This document shows, piece after piece, positions 53,395-63,744 of a stretch of DNA of 64,000 nucleotides (its first letter is position 1; every line of letters begins with the position of its first letter). The notes under the pieces were generated by a model, which saw only the letters and a program-made list of their open reading frames with translations, ran no database searches and was not told the DNA's origin. The DNA comes from Telmatactis stephensoni (taxonomy: Eukaryota; Cnidaria; Anthozoa; Actiniaria; Isophelliidae). Made by a program: the position numbers and the translations under genes. The stretch is from the NCBI GenBank assembly GCA_029948255.1, contig JALIZF010001549.1, positions 62,001-126,000 on the forward strand, given 5' to 3'.

Positions 53395-54390
53395 TAGTAC
53401 CTAATTTTTATATTATTTTATTGCATTTATGGTTTAGACCTTTGTACTTCCACTATTAAATAAATTTACTCGTTAAAGAAATATATTTCTTGTTGTTGTG
53501 TTGTGTTTTGTTTTGTTTTGTGTGTGTGTAAGGGGGGGGGGGGGGAAGGGTAAGGAGTGCGGTTGCAAATAAATATCAAGTACAACTACAATCTTCTGTT
53601 TCATCTCATTTGCATTGAACTTTGCACATGTGAGATTAGATGTTTGACCTAGGCCTAAGTAATCCAATGAAGGAATAAATATGGCGATAATATCTAACAG
53701 TGTACGTTCCTCACATCTTCAGATCAAAATTTACCAAACTCCAGACACAATCACATATACTAGCCGCTTTAATTTGCAAAGACAGCTCGCAGCACTTCAC
53801 TTTCTATTAGAAACGGCTAGTTGTATATCATCTTCGTCCGAGCTGTATTTTCTTTTGCTATGTGAGGATTTGAACCGAAGCAAATCATCAGAATGACAAT
53901 CGAAAGGTCATGGGGATCAACAAGATATGAACGAGATATTTACCTTTCATGTCTACTTTCGTGTCTTTCGTGTCTACTTTTGTGTTTATTATATATGCTT
54001 GTGTTTTTTTTTGTGCTTCCCCATATTAAATATCTAAAAACAATGACGATCGCGACAGAGGACGAGAATCACAGAACTACAAGAAGGCGTCCAGGAAAGC
54101 CACCGGAACGTTCGACAAACATTGGTCAACAGGAGTTCTAGGAGTTGATATCATGCCAAACTCTTTGATTGGCAGTTTAGTAGTTTATTGATTCATAAGT
54201 TAAGGATTACCAGGCAGAAATATAAAAATACCAGGGCAACTAGATAACCTTTGACAGTTTCTTTTGTCAGTGCAAATACAAGGACGATTTTCTGCCACGC
54301 CAGTGTCATTCTTTCACGTTAGTGACAATTTGTCTTTGAAACACGAACCCGATGAAGCAAAGAACCTGATCTGCATTGAAGAGTTTCAGT
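53395..54390. other. Interior of the 6.07-kb element, right side
   Basis: Poly-G run (53532-53545) after GTGTGTGT; block 53785-53821 shared with 30432-30466; an 82-codon plus frame (53893-54141) with a TCTACTTTCGTGTC-like repeat, low confidence as coding. Confidence 0.45.
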
Positions 54391-54784
54391 AAATAATTCA
54401 TGATTCCTAATTCCAAATACACTGATTCATGATTCCTTAACTTAAAACGCAATGATTCATGATTCCTACAAATTTCAAAGCCGTGATTCATGATTCCTGA
54501 TTCCGCTTCCACCCCCGAATCAGGAACCGGAAATAAAGAATTCGCTTTAGAAGAACTTTCACTTCTAATATTTGTATGTTTTAGGTAGGGGAGACATGAT
54601 TTTTTTTTTTTTAAAGTGCAAGAATAATATTTGGGAAATAATATCAACTAATTAGCAGTAAACATCACCAAATAAATAAAAGAAAAGAATTTAATCTTAT
54701 ATTTCACGTTCCTGATGCATGTGGCGTGGAACTCGATGCAAATTTATGCTACGCACTTGCACGTGCTGTGAACAATTCGCGAGT

Positions 54785-55700
54785 GCAATATGCTAATTAG
54801 CGAGTCGAATGGTTGTCTCAATGCAAGTTTTGAGCTGGTGTTTGGGTCAACATCAGGTTTAAGTTTCGGGTTGTTTTAGTGCTTGTATTTGAATGAGCTG
54901 CTGCAATATTGCTGTGTATAGAACAAGTTATGCCCCACTTAAACGCCAAGCAAAAATAATCCTGCGTTTTTGAAATTTTCAAAAACAACTTCTGATGTAG
55001 AAGTTACGGAGAAAATGTCTCACAAGAGACTTGGAAAGAAAAAAATATATCTTGACATCGATGAAGAGTTGAAAGTCGGCTTTTTCACGTAAGGTTACAA
55101 GTGTATATTTTAGCAATATTTCCACAGTGTCCTCGTGGTGTTTTGCGTACTCTGAGTATTTTTTACGCTGTCGTTATGTCCAAGAATAGAAATACAGCAT
55201 CTGTGGAAACTTTGGTGATTTGACGAAAATCAAACAGATTAAATCTCCTAAAATCACTTTGAAATGTTGTGCATTTGTCTGAATTCTTCTATGCAGTTTA
55301 CCGCTTGACTGAAGCTCATCCATTTTGCGAGATATTAGAGGAAAACCATTTTTTGACGATGTTTGATTTTCGCTATTTTCAAAACGTTGATCGATTTAAT
55401 TATAACACCATTTAAAACTTCAATCTTATTCTCATATTTGGTGTAGAAACCAAGTCCATTGGTGCGCATTAAGTTGTCCATTGCGCCAAATGAAAATGTA
55501 CGGTGCGGTCTGAAAACAACTACTTCGAGTCACCTTAAGCCACGGAGAACTATTCAGTTCCTCATTGGTGGTTGTTTTAAATTAGTTAATCAATAGGTAG
55601 AATGGTGCATCGGTGTCTAATATGGACGAGGGACGCTTCTCTGAATAGATGTTATAAACATGTACTGGATCACGTGCGCTGGCAATTGGCTTCTTCGTTT
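54785..55700. other. Intergenic; one possible first exon
   Basis: At 55017-55088 a frame MSHKRLGKKKIYLDIDEELK ending VGFF meets GTAAGG, as a first coding exon might. No partner exon identified; the rest is unrecognised. Confidence 0.25.
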
Positions 55701-55714
55701 TCATGCAACCTGGG

Positions 55715-56440
55715 CTTCACTTACGTCACAAGTGGCGGATCTTCGCCAGTTCTTGTCTTAGTTTGTCTTTTACAGAATTCAAGAAACTGCTTTCCTTCGC
55801 TCTTACTCTTCAATACTACGTCTCCCCATTGCAACTGCCGCTGTTCTTTATATCCTCGTAGACCAAAGTGCATCATATTGTTCAACCAAACTCTATTAAG
55901 AACAGCTTGAGGAGAACTTGTTCCCAATACTATTTTGTCAAAGAGGATATCGACCTCTTCATCTGTTAAGGCAAAGGTGGCTCTAGGCTTGTTTCCAAAA
56001 CCTTTTAGTTCTCAGTTTTTGTTTTGCTTTCAAAGCATCTCTCATTTTCTTGAATTCAGGGTCAACGAAGAGTTTTTATTCCGTAATTCTGGCGCCCAAG
56101 ACTGATAGCGATCAACACTGGTTAGAATTCCTCTTAGCGATGAGGGCTCATATTTTTTTCCTGGCTGAGATATGCATTCTGTTCATCGCACGGTATTTTC
56201 TCTAAATCTCGTTTCGTCGTTTTCTTGCCTTAGAAACTACCTTCAGGTCAAAAGCAGTTTTTCTCTTGGTATTTTGGTTGTCTTCCTGTGAAATTAGGTT
56301 TTCTACATCCTCCTCATCAGAAACTCTAGCTTGCAAATCTTCCGTTTGAGATTCGGGTAATTCTTCAATCTTAATTTCCCATGTAGGAAAATTTTCGTCG
56401 CCAAAACAAATATTAGCTGATATAACTGAGAAATGCAAGC
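55715..56440 (-). pseudogene. DUF3504 / KIAA1958-like (Crypton-type) relic
   Basis: Minus strand from 56440: an acidic N-terminal region (ENLISQEDNQNTKRKTAFDL), then after stops KYEPSSLRGILTSVDRYQSW, EFKK/KGFGNKPRATFALTDEE, VDILFDKIVLGTSSPQAVLN, RVWLNNMMHFGLRGYKEQRQ and KRQTKTRTG. The GLR segment corresponds to the first catalytic arginine of the tyrosine-recombinase fold, from which the KIAA1958/QRICH1/ZMYM C-terminal domain derives. At least four stops or frameshifts; the C-terminal tyrosine half is absent. It ends next to a half-SRCR block on the other strand. Confidence 0.7.
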
Positions 56441-56460
56441 GACAAAGGTGCCGTCACCGT

Positions 56461-56555
56461 GCAGCTCCCGAAAAACGTAACACAGAAAATGAAGCTGTTT
56501 TTGAGGTTCGTTTACTTGACGGTGAAACACCGCATTATGGTCGACGTCGTGTAGA
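56461..56555 (+). pseudogene. Half-SRCR block, plus strand
   Basis: The frame NTENEAVFEVRLLDGETPHY, then GRRRVE, meets GTGAGA (56548), a donor-like site; VRLLDGETPHYGRRRVEV matches the first two strands of an SRCR domain. That donor would be phase 0, whereas exon B 150 bp downstream needs phase 1, so direct splicing to B does not work. Probably the remains of an older, two-exon SRCR domain. Confidence 0.55.
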
Positions 56556-56698
56556 AGTGAGAACAAATAAAAAAAGCAAACAAACATACATGTAGCACCA
56601 AAGTAGGCAAAAGTGGTTCATTTCAAAAGACAATGTTATCGAAAATCTATTACATTCGATCTTAAAGAAATCAAATTAAGTTAACCATTTTCTCTTAG

Positions 56699-57022
56699 GG
56701 AACAACGCCATTAAAGTTCGATTGTCTGGAAGTCAAAATAATTCTGCTGGTGAAGTAGAAATCCTGTACAAAGGGACCTGGGGTGCAATCTGTGATGATG
56801 ATTGGGATATAAACGATGCTCACGTAATTTGTCGAATGCTCGGATACAGGGCGGCTGAAAAATATATTACTGACATTGATGGAAAGAAAATTCCAATCTT
56901 GTTGGATAATGTTGGATGTACTGGAAAAGAAAGTTCGATTGCACAATGTGGTCATAGTGGATGGTCGAAACATAACTGTGGTAATCATGAACATGCTGGT
57001 GTGATTTGTCAGGCGAACAAAG
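56699..57022 (+). CDS. SRCR exon B, plus-strand cassette, intact
   Basis: 324 bp, acceptor CATTTTCTCTTAG, donor GTGAGA after AACAAAG, phase 1 at both ends. It reads NAIKVRLSGSQNNSAGEVEI, GAICDDDWDINDAHVICRML, DNVGCTGKESS, AQCGHSGW, HNCGNHEHAG and VICQANK; six cysteines in group A positions. The first strand (SGSQNNSAG) differs from the minus-strand B exons (TGTNVSHVG), making a second subtype shared with the relic at 30.5 kb. Confidence 0.82.
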
Positions 57023-57094
57023 GTGAGAAGCCGTTGAGAAGTAAATTGAAATACTTGATAACAGTCAAATGAGGTTTACTTATTCCATCAACAG

Positions 57095-57415
57095 CTGTTC
57101 CACCAGTTCAAGTTCGTTTAGCCGGAGGAACTTCACCCAATTCTGGTCGAATTGACGTCAGGTACCATGGTGTGTGGGGTACTGTATGTAATGCAGGATG
57201 GGACAAGAACGACGCTGAGGTGGTTTGTTGTATGATTGGGTACTCTAGAGTACAGGTTGTTAAACACTAAAACTATAGTCCTGTCAAAGGCATAGTATGG
57301 CTTAAATGGCTTGGTTGTACTGGTTCAGAAATATCCATTGCCAACTGCAGTCATAATGGATGGGGTACTACGGACTGTGGCCATGGCGATGTCATTGGTT
57401 TCATGTGCAAGATGG
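57095..57415 (+). pseudogene. SRCR exon A, plus-strand cassette, one nonsense codon
   Basis: 321 bp with acceptor CATCAACAG and donor GTGAGT. It reads VRLAGGTSPNSGRIDVRYHG, VCNAGWDKNDAEVVCCMIGY (Arg of the CRM motif changed to Cys, adding a seventh cysteine), then TAA at 57268-57270. It remains open after that through LGCTGSEISIANCSHNGWGT to MCKM. The 72-bp intron from exon B is intact. Confidence 0.82.
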
Positions 57416-57419
57416 GTGA

Positions 57420-58625
57420 GTTTAAAAGAAAACATGGTTTATTAACAATTTTAACTTTCTTTTTTGCATTTGAAAACCCTGATTAAATGTTCGCACATAT
57501 TCGCAATTAAACGAAAGGGAAAATAATACGAAACTAAAGAAAAAGTAAATCGAATTGGGAGAATTTTTGTACATTTTCGCAAAGCGGTAGTTGTTTAATT
57601 ATAAAAACAGACTCAGATGAACCACGCATTTTTCAATTCCGACAGAGAAAGATCAAATTAACCAATAACGTAGTTAACTCTTGGATTGAGGAAGTCTGAA
57701 TAAAAAATCTCACTAGTATGGAAGCCTCAGTTCTTAAACTTCTTAACTAAGTGTGACTCTTGAGCTATCCTACAAAATGTTATAAATGCCTTGTTCCTGC
57801 ATTTTTGTGGTTACTGGCTTTTTATAAAAGTTCAACCGAGTTTCAAGTCATTTTCAAATTTCATCATCGTCCCACTTTAAGAAATTAAACTAGCTGGCGT
57901 TTGTAGTGATTAGTTTTTAATATTTTATTGAAAATCACTCTTCGAGTGAAAAATAGAGCAAGTTTTATTTGATAAATGTGGTGTCTACGAATTCGAAGAC
58001 ATTCAGAATGAAACAGGAAACCCAAGCTTTACTGCAGAGTCTCCTGTCCACGTGCTCCATGTGATTGTTATCGTCTGGATATTCGGTAAGAAAGAACGAT
58101 TTCTCTTTCTTTTGCTCATATAACAAGGCACAGATTTAACAGAATGTGTTAGGAATTTGTTTTTAAGGAATCGTTCAGGATTTGGGGTGGTTTGCGAAAG
58201 GTTTTAATTGAGCGGCAAGGCGATCGTAAACAGTGTTTGTTTTACAACGATCGAGCTGACTGCTGCTATGTCACTTTATGTCTTTACTTTCGCTTTGGAT
58301 TTCTTTGGAAAAGTCTTTTTTATTCTCGACGTTATTGGTTAATTGTTGCATATTTGAGTCAGTGAAAATGAGCCGGATTTCTTGACAGAAAAGCACTCGA
58401 AGATTAATACGAGTTGGTCTCGATATTTACTTCTCATGGGATTCACTCATTATATACAAGATTTTTAAAACCACTTCAGATTGTAAGAAGCTATTTATGT
58501 TTTTCTGCCTATTGATTATTTTTGGTCTCTCGACAGCCCAAAATCGAATTATAGTTCATTTACTCATTAGAGATTTCGGTAAATTAGATTAATCATGGAC
58601 TTCCAAAATATAAATTACTGTACTA
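57420..58625. other. Downstream of the plus-strand cassette, no exon identified
   Basis: It begins as SRCR-type intron for about 50 bp; beyond that no domain, TIR or repeat is recognised. Confidence 0.45.
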
Positions 58626-58627
58626 TT

Positions 58628-58908
58628 AGACCTTTTTGCCGTAATACTATTTTCCAACTTCGTGCATCTTGAAACAAAGAACTGTACCGTAGAATGTGCG
58701 GAATGCAAACTTTTTTTGTTTGAAATAAAACTTCCGTTTGTCTTCCAATCAAGAAGACATAATATGCCTACAAGTTCTGTTGCTCGAAGCCTTATTTTTA
58801 TGCGTCCTTGATTGGAAGACAAAGGGAAGTTTCATTTCAAACAAAAGAAATGAGTCCTTTGTTTCAAGATGCACGAAGTTGGAAAATAGTGTTACGGCAA
58901 AAAGGTCT
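58628..58908. mobile_element. Fold-back MITE, AGACCTTTTTGCCGTAA ends
   Basis: Arms of about 120 bp: AGACCTTTTTGCCGTAATAC and CTTCGTGCATCTTGAAACAA on the left mirrored on the right (ending 58908), around a 60-bp spacer. The inner arm includes GTCTTCCAATCAAG and its inverse. Confidence 0.8.
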
Positions 58909-58909
58909 A

Positions 58910-59285
58910 TTGACAAATGTTTTTTTCCCTAATTTTTGTTCCAGATTTTCCTGTTACCAAGACATTCCTAACGTAAAAATCACAACAATTCGTCTTTGTA
59001 AAGTTCTCTTGTGAATAAATGCTTGTTATGTATGTAGTGAAGTTGATTTGAATTCCCAACAGTAACCTATTTCAATTCACAACACTACAATAAAAGGCAA
59101 CCAAAAGGTCGACGCTCTCCGCAAACTCAATTCACAGCATATGAAACGCGCATCAAACATTTTGGAAAACTAAGGAACCAAAATGGGAAAGAAAATAACG
59201 TTGAACGACAAGCTGAAACACTCATGACACTAGAACAGAAGACAAACCCAAATTTAGAGTTTTACAACTTCCTAAAGCTCCTACT
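58910..59285. other. Intergenic, nothing recognised
   Basis: No gene or repeat identified before the minisatellite starts. Confidence 0.4.
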
Positions 59286-59615
59286 TTGCTCGAAAAACTC
59301 GAGACAATGACACAAAAATTGTTTGAACACCAATAAAACTGCCATTGCGCCGCTCGAAAATTTAAGGCGAAAGGCTAACAACTGCCTCTATACCGCTCGA
59401 AAAACTCGAGGCGAGAGGCAACTGCCACTACGCCACTCGAAATCGAGGCCAAAGGCCAACACCATACTAAAACTAACAGAACTCAAACTGCCACTACGCC
59501 GCTCAAAAAACTCGAGGCGGAAGGCCAACTGCCACTGCGCCACTCGACGACTCGAGGTGAAAGGCAAAACAACTGACACTACGCGGTTGCTCGAAAACTC
59601 GAGGCAAAGGAAACA
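59286..59615. repeat. Degenerate minisatellite with CTCGAG hairpins
   Basis: About seven imperfect units of 40-65 bp, each with CGCCGCTCGAAAAACTCGAG-like text followed by GCGAAAGGC and AACTGCCACTA. The CTCGAAAAACTCGAG core can fold back on itself. Open in one plus frame (59323-59670) only because of composition. Confidence 0.75.
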
Positions 59616-59619
59616 CTAC

Positions 59620-60035
59620 ATTGGCTTACGTGAGTTAAACGTCCTCTGCAATTCTTCTGCAAGGCATTGAAGGCAAACTAGATTTCAAGAGCCAGTTGAG
59701 TTGATGAAACCAAATGGAGGGAGCGGCTGAGACCAGAGGACCCGAAAAGATGAGTCAAATGTGGACAACCACTGGCCAGTCTAAGAAAAATGACAAAAAA
59801 AATTAGTATAGTTACCAAAAGTTAGAAAAATCAAGCTAGAAATTGAACAGAGAGACGATCAAATGCTAAACCAGTGATACAAAAGTTAACGGCTTGAGGG
59901 TTAGATCTTCTCGACGTTCAATGAAGGATGAGAGAGCGAGAACTTGCCACGGCGCAGGTTGGCGATGAACTGATTATGCTAATGATATGTTCTCATATAT
60001 GCACACTAGTGGGGCCACTGGGAATAGTTCGGTGC
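59620..60035. other. Intergenic, nothing recognised
   Basis: No motif found; the missing 3' end of the adjacent SRCR exon A is not here. Confidence 0.4.
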
Positions 60036-60037
60036 TT

Positions 60038-60512
60038 TTACTGCAATGAATCATCATTTTTGTAATTAGTAATCCTAGTGGGTTTCAGAATTAGAGGATG
60101 GTAAGAAAATGATCCTAGAGTATTAATAAAATTTTCTGTATCAGGGTGGGAGTCAAAATTCAAGATATTTAAATTAAAATCTCCCATTAGAATACAGTAT
60201 TTATTCTCATTGCTAATTTTATCAATTATACCATGTATGTAATCTAGTGTTTTTGTCAATTCCTTATTAGGATGTCTATAAAGTATACCACAAACTAGAT
60301 TACGTTGATGGGGTAGATCAAATTCAACCCATAAGTATTCAAATTCATCTTCAGAATGGCAAAATTCATTTCTGACATTAAATGGAATATTGTCTTTAAT
60401 GAAAAAAACAACACCTCCTGCATCTGACAGAGTTGGTTGTGATAAGAACTGGAAACCAGGAAGTCTAGTATTTGCAATCGGTTCCATATCATTTTTAATT
60501 TTATTTTTTCCA
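60038..60512 (-). mobile_element. LINE endonuclease fragment inserted in SRCR exon A
   Basis: The minus frame reads LPGFQFLSQPTLSDAGGVVF, FIKDNIPFNVRNEF, CGILYRHPNKEL and YCILMGDFNLNILNFDSHPD to PTRITNYKNDD. These are the middle motifs of an APE endonuclease (GDFN). Both element ends are absent: the fragment joins SRCR sequence after NCSHNG and stops at a TAA near 60038. Confidence 0.8.
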
Positions 60513-60772
60513 TTATGACTACAGTTGGCAATGGACATTTCTGTACCAGAACAACCAAGCCATTGAAGCCATACTATGCCTTGACAGGACTAAAGTTTGT
60601 GTGTTTGACAACTTGTACTCCAGGTACCCAAGCATACGACAAACTACCTCAGCGTCGTTCTTGTCCCATCCACTACTACATACAGTACCCCACACAAAAT
60701 GATACCTAACTTCAAGTCGACCGGAATTGGATGACGTTCCTCCAGCTAAACGAACTTCAACCGGTGGAGGTG
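60513..60772 (-). pseudogene. SRCR exon A, truncated by the LINE fragment
   Basis: Acceptor ATCTATAG present; VRLAGGTSSNSGRLEVRYHF, WGTVC and GWDKNDAEVVCRMLG are readable. A one-base deletion (CCAGGTACCC where other copies have CCAGGGTACCC) and another near 60580 shift the frame, and the exon ends at 60513. Confidence 0.8.
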
Positions 60773-60846
60773 CTATAGATGCAGTTAATACACTTCAACT
60801 GACCGGCCCGTTATCAAGTATTTCAACTTACTCTTGAACTCCTCAC

Positions 60847-61173
60847 CTTTATTCACTTGACAAACCACACCAGCATGTTCAATATTTTTACAGTCGTGTT
60901 TTGACCATCCACTGTGAGCACACTGTGCAATAGACGTTTCATTTCCAGTACATTCAACATTATCCAAGAGGATTGGAAGTGAAGTTTTTCCTTCAATCAA
61001 CACAATTTGATTTTTAGCTGCTTTGTAACCAAGCATTCGACAGATCACGTGAGCGTCGTTTATATCCCATGAATCATCACAGACTGCTCCCCAGGTCCCA
61101 TTGTACAGGATTTCTACTTGACCAACATGGCTTACATTGGTTCCCGTCAGACGAACTTGAATGGCGTTGTTCT
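60847..61173 (-). CDS. SRCR exon B, intact
   Basis: 327 bp, same acceptor (TCTCTCAG) and donor (AAAG/GTGAGG) as the 34.8-35.2 kb copy, which it closely resembles. Six cysteines: GAVCDDSWD, HVICRMLGY, VECTGNE, AQCAHSGW, HDCKN and HAGVVC. No stop. Its downstream exon A is broken, so a two-domain product cannot be made from this cassette as it stands. Confidence 0.8.
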
Positions 61174-61174
61174 C

Positions 61175-61290
61175 TGAGAGATAAAAGTTAGCTTAATTTG
61201 ATTTCTTTAAGATTGAATGTAATAGAATTTCGACAACAATGTCTTGTGAATTGAACCACTTTTGCCTAATTTGGTGCTACATGTATGTTT
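61175..61290. other. SRCR-unit upstream sequence
   Basis: Homologous to 35155-35265 and, inverted, to 56565-56695 (GAATTGAACCACTTTTGCCT, TTTGGTGCTACATG). Confidence 0.6.
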
Positions 61291-61292
61291 TT

Positions 61293-62642
61293 GTATCTAC
61301 GGGCTTCCTGTGGAAGTCGTAGATACTATGCCATGGGGTTTGTAAGTAACAATAGAAATGTTCGGATCGTCGTCGAAAAGTCCTATTTCTCACCGACTCC
61401 AGCGTTCGGTCAGGTTTCGGTACTTATCGGCAGATTATCGTTTCGGCGGTACTTTAGCGAAACACATCGTAAGCCATCGTCAGATTATCGTATTTATCTG
61501 TCATGTATCTAGGTGTACTTTCTAGTTGTAGCTTCTACGATATTTCATTTGATCATGACCTGGCAAGTTTGGTCACGCAATGTCTTTTATTACTTGAGGT
61601 ATACCTAAATCCATTATAAGAGCGTTAGAATGGACAGCAATTTGAACTGGATCTCCAAAACTACGACCAAAGAGCCGAGTTCAAAACCAAGATGTTCAAT
61701 AGATAGTTTTTAGTTTTAATTTCCAATATATTTTGACTCAAGCAGCTTCACGACGCGACAGCTTGTCTGGCTCCGTCTTTGATTTCAAAAGGAAATTTGA
61801 GAATTTCTTATCATTGACTGCCACGTCAGTTGTAGGATAAAAGGGAAGATTGAAAACATTATGTATTGCAATGATCTCTGTAATTTGGTATGGCTGAAAT
61901 TTTGTGGCTGTACAGACTAAAATAAATACCATATAAAATTACACCCCTTCGTTTCATCGAACACTGCGGATTTCAATAGAAGCGCATGGAATAAAACACT
62001 TGTCAAAACTTGGAGAGATTCATTAATGCTTAAATGTCAAATAAATGCTGTTAACAATAGTCTCACATAACTTCAGATGAAATTTATGGTCGTTTAAGAT
62101 GCGTTTCATATTTTTAGTATCCCTTTTCTCGCCACACACATATAGCGCATTTCGAGCGCTTTTCTTTGGCAATTTCGTCAAAATTGTACGGCTCATAGCT
62201 CGAAAATGAACACAGTACCCTTCTATTTTTTCTCGTTTATTCAAAGTATATATCATAAAGTATCTGTATGCAAAATTTTACTAAAATGACATCACAAATT
62301 CAATTGCCTGCGAACGTCATTAAGGGGCAAAAACCATAATGTACAAATCGATGACTTGAAAAAAATGTTGCTAACATCAGGGCTCCAGCGTATTATTGCA
62401 GAAAACTCAACACGTATTGTTTCACAGTTTTTAGCAGCTAAGTAACTTGTACAAACGTTTTTGGTTAAAACTTTAGTTATCGAATTTTTTTTTACTATGT
62501 ATATCCAGCATCCAAAAATTTAGAGGAGCAAACCTGAATGTAAAATGCAAACAGTATATCCATGAAAAATTATTCACCAAATACTAAATGATACTATTTT
62601 GCCATTAAATCCTGTTAAAGAGTTACGCAGACCCGTAGATAC
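61293..62642. mobile_element. Insertion with GTATCTACGGGT ends
   Basis: GTATCTACGGGC at the left and its inverse ACCCGTAGATAC at the right. The equivalent places in the SRCR units at 35.2 and 56.6 kb lack these 1.35 kb, which shows the insertion. No transposase frame; a 75-codon plus frame (61285-61512) overlaps the left end without motifs. Confidence 0.65.
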
Positions 62643-62682
62643 ATGCAGTCCTCGACTGCCTATTTTTTTAATTTGTTCTCAC

Positions 62683-62780
62683 TTCCACACGACGTCGACA
62701 ATCATGCGGTGTTTCACCGTCAGGTAAACGAACTTCAAAAACAACTTCATTTTCTGTGTGACTTCGAAATTCAGTTTGAT
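62683..62780 (-). pseudogene. Half-SRCR block, minus strand
   Basis: Reads TEFRSHTENEVVFEVRLPDG then ETPHDCRRRVE before GTGAGA. Open in this copy. Its upstream side is cut by the TTAA-flanked MITE at 62785. Same phase problem relative to exon B as at 56.5 kb. Confidence 0.58.
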
Positions 62781-63349
62781 TTAAGGTAGTTCGGGACTCA
62801 TTAATTTTTACGATAAACTTTCCTTCAAAATTCCTACAAAGAAAGAGGCGCATAGGAGGAAATAAAATGTAAAATAAAAATGGTGGGTCACCGAGATCAC
62901 GCTTGAGATATGAGGGGGGAGGTGTGGGGTGTTTGGTGATCTTTTTACGAAATATGGCCTCGCGATATCCGGTCAAATTATAAGAATTTTGGAACAACCA
63001 AATGCATTTAAAAGCAAACAAAATGATAGCCTAGGATGCAGAAAAACACTTGTTGTTACCGAACAATTTGCAAAGAAGCGAAAGATCAACAATAAAATGC
63101 GAAAAATGGCCTTCCAAAATACACGTTTTTGGAGGACCAGACAGAAAAAGGATAAATTTCCTCAAAATCGAAACTATAGAAGTATTCTTTTTTTATACGA
63201 AAAGTTTATTATTATTGTGAGCATAAATCATTCATAAAATCAGGGGGTCACCGTGTGGTTTAAAGAGTTAGAGGAGAACAAAGGGTAAAAATTTTCAAAA
63301 ACGAACACACACAAAAATCAGCCATTATAGCGTTGTTCTCTGCTCCTTT

Positions 63350-63389
63350 TTGACTCATAATATTAATAATAATAATAATAATAATAATG

Positions 63390-63431
<42 letters not shown>

Positions 63432-63446
63432 ATATTATGAGTCAAA
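63350..63446. repeat. AAT/ATT microsatellite palindrome
   Basis: TTTTTGACTCATAATATT, then AATAATAAT runs, then ATTATTATT runs and AATATTATGAGTCAAAA: a perfect-ended cruciform-capable repeat. Confidence 0.85.
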
Positions 63447-63565
63447 ATTCGCTAAATTTTATAGCTCGAACTTTTTCTACTACTTTACACGATGCACAAC
63501 ATGTTTTGATAAATTTGTTTGCAGAATCTGGTCGATAAAATACTATTTTTCTTCACCAAAAAACG

Positions 63566-63744
63566 AATAGACCTTTTCAGCTTGGTTGTTTGTTTTCCCA
63601 TTTCAGACCATGTGATGTTACTCTTGGGATTTAATTATTTCATGTGTTAATATTTTATCATGTTCATCATAAAAGAACAATTCTCAAGGGAATGTCACGT
63701 GGTCTGAAATGGGCAATTTGCATACGAAGCTGAAAAGGTCTATT
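63566..63744. mobile_element. Small nested MITE, TIR AATAGACCTTTTCAGCTT
   Basis: 179 bp with about 70-bp imperfect inverted arms (AATAGACCTTTTCAGCTT; CCCATTTCAGACCA). The last 25 bases of the window (from about 63974) start AATAGACC again, possibly another member entering from the right. Confidence 0.75.

Larger units (their letters stand above)
48713..54780. mobile_element. 6.07-kb inverted-repeat element with ATTCATGATTC arrays
   Basis: The ends GCGAATTGTTCACAGCACG (48713 onward) and its inverse (ending 54780) continue as inverted repeats through GTGCATAGC, GAGTTCCACGC and ATGCATCAGGA. Inside, both arms hold GGGGGTGGAAGCGGAATCA followed by degenerate ATTCATGATTC words (48805-48890; 54395-54505). 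The right arm has about 220 bp more than the left. No target duplication: the LINE does not resume on the right, so a deletion or a further rearrangement occurred. The interior has an unidentified frame and a second TIR element. Confidence 0.65.

Noticed and set aside
59286..59615. CRISPR array
   Set aside because: Units are degenerate and vary in length, there are no identical repeats with unique spacers, and the genome is plainly eukaryotic.
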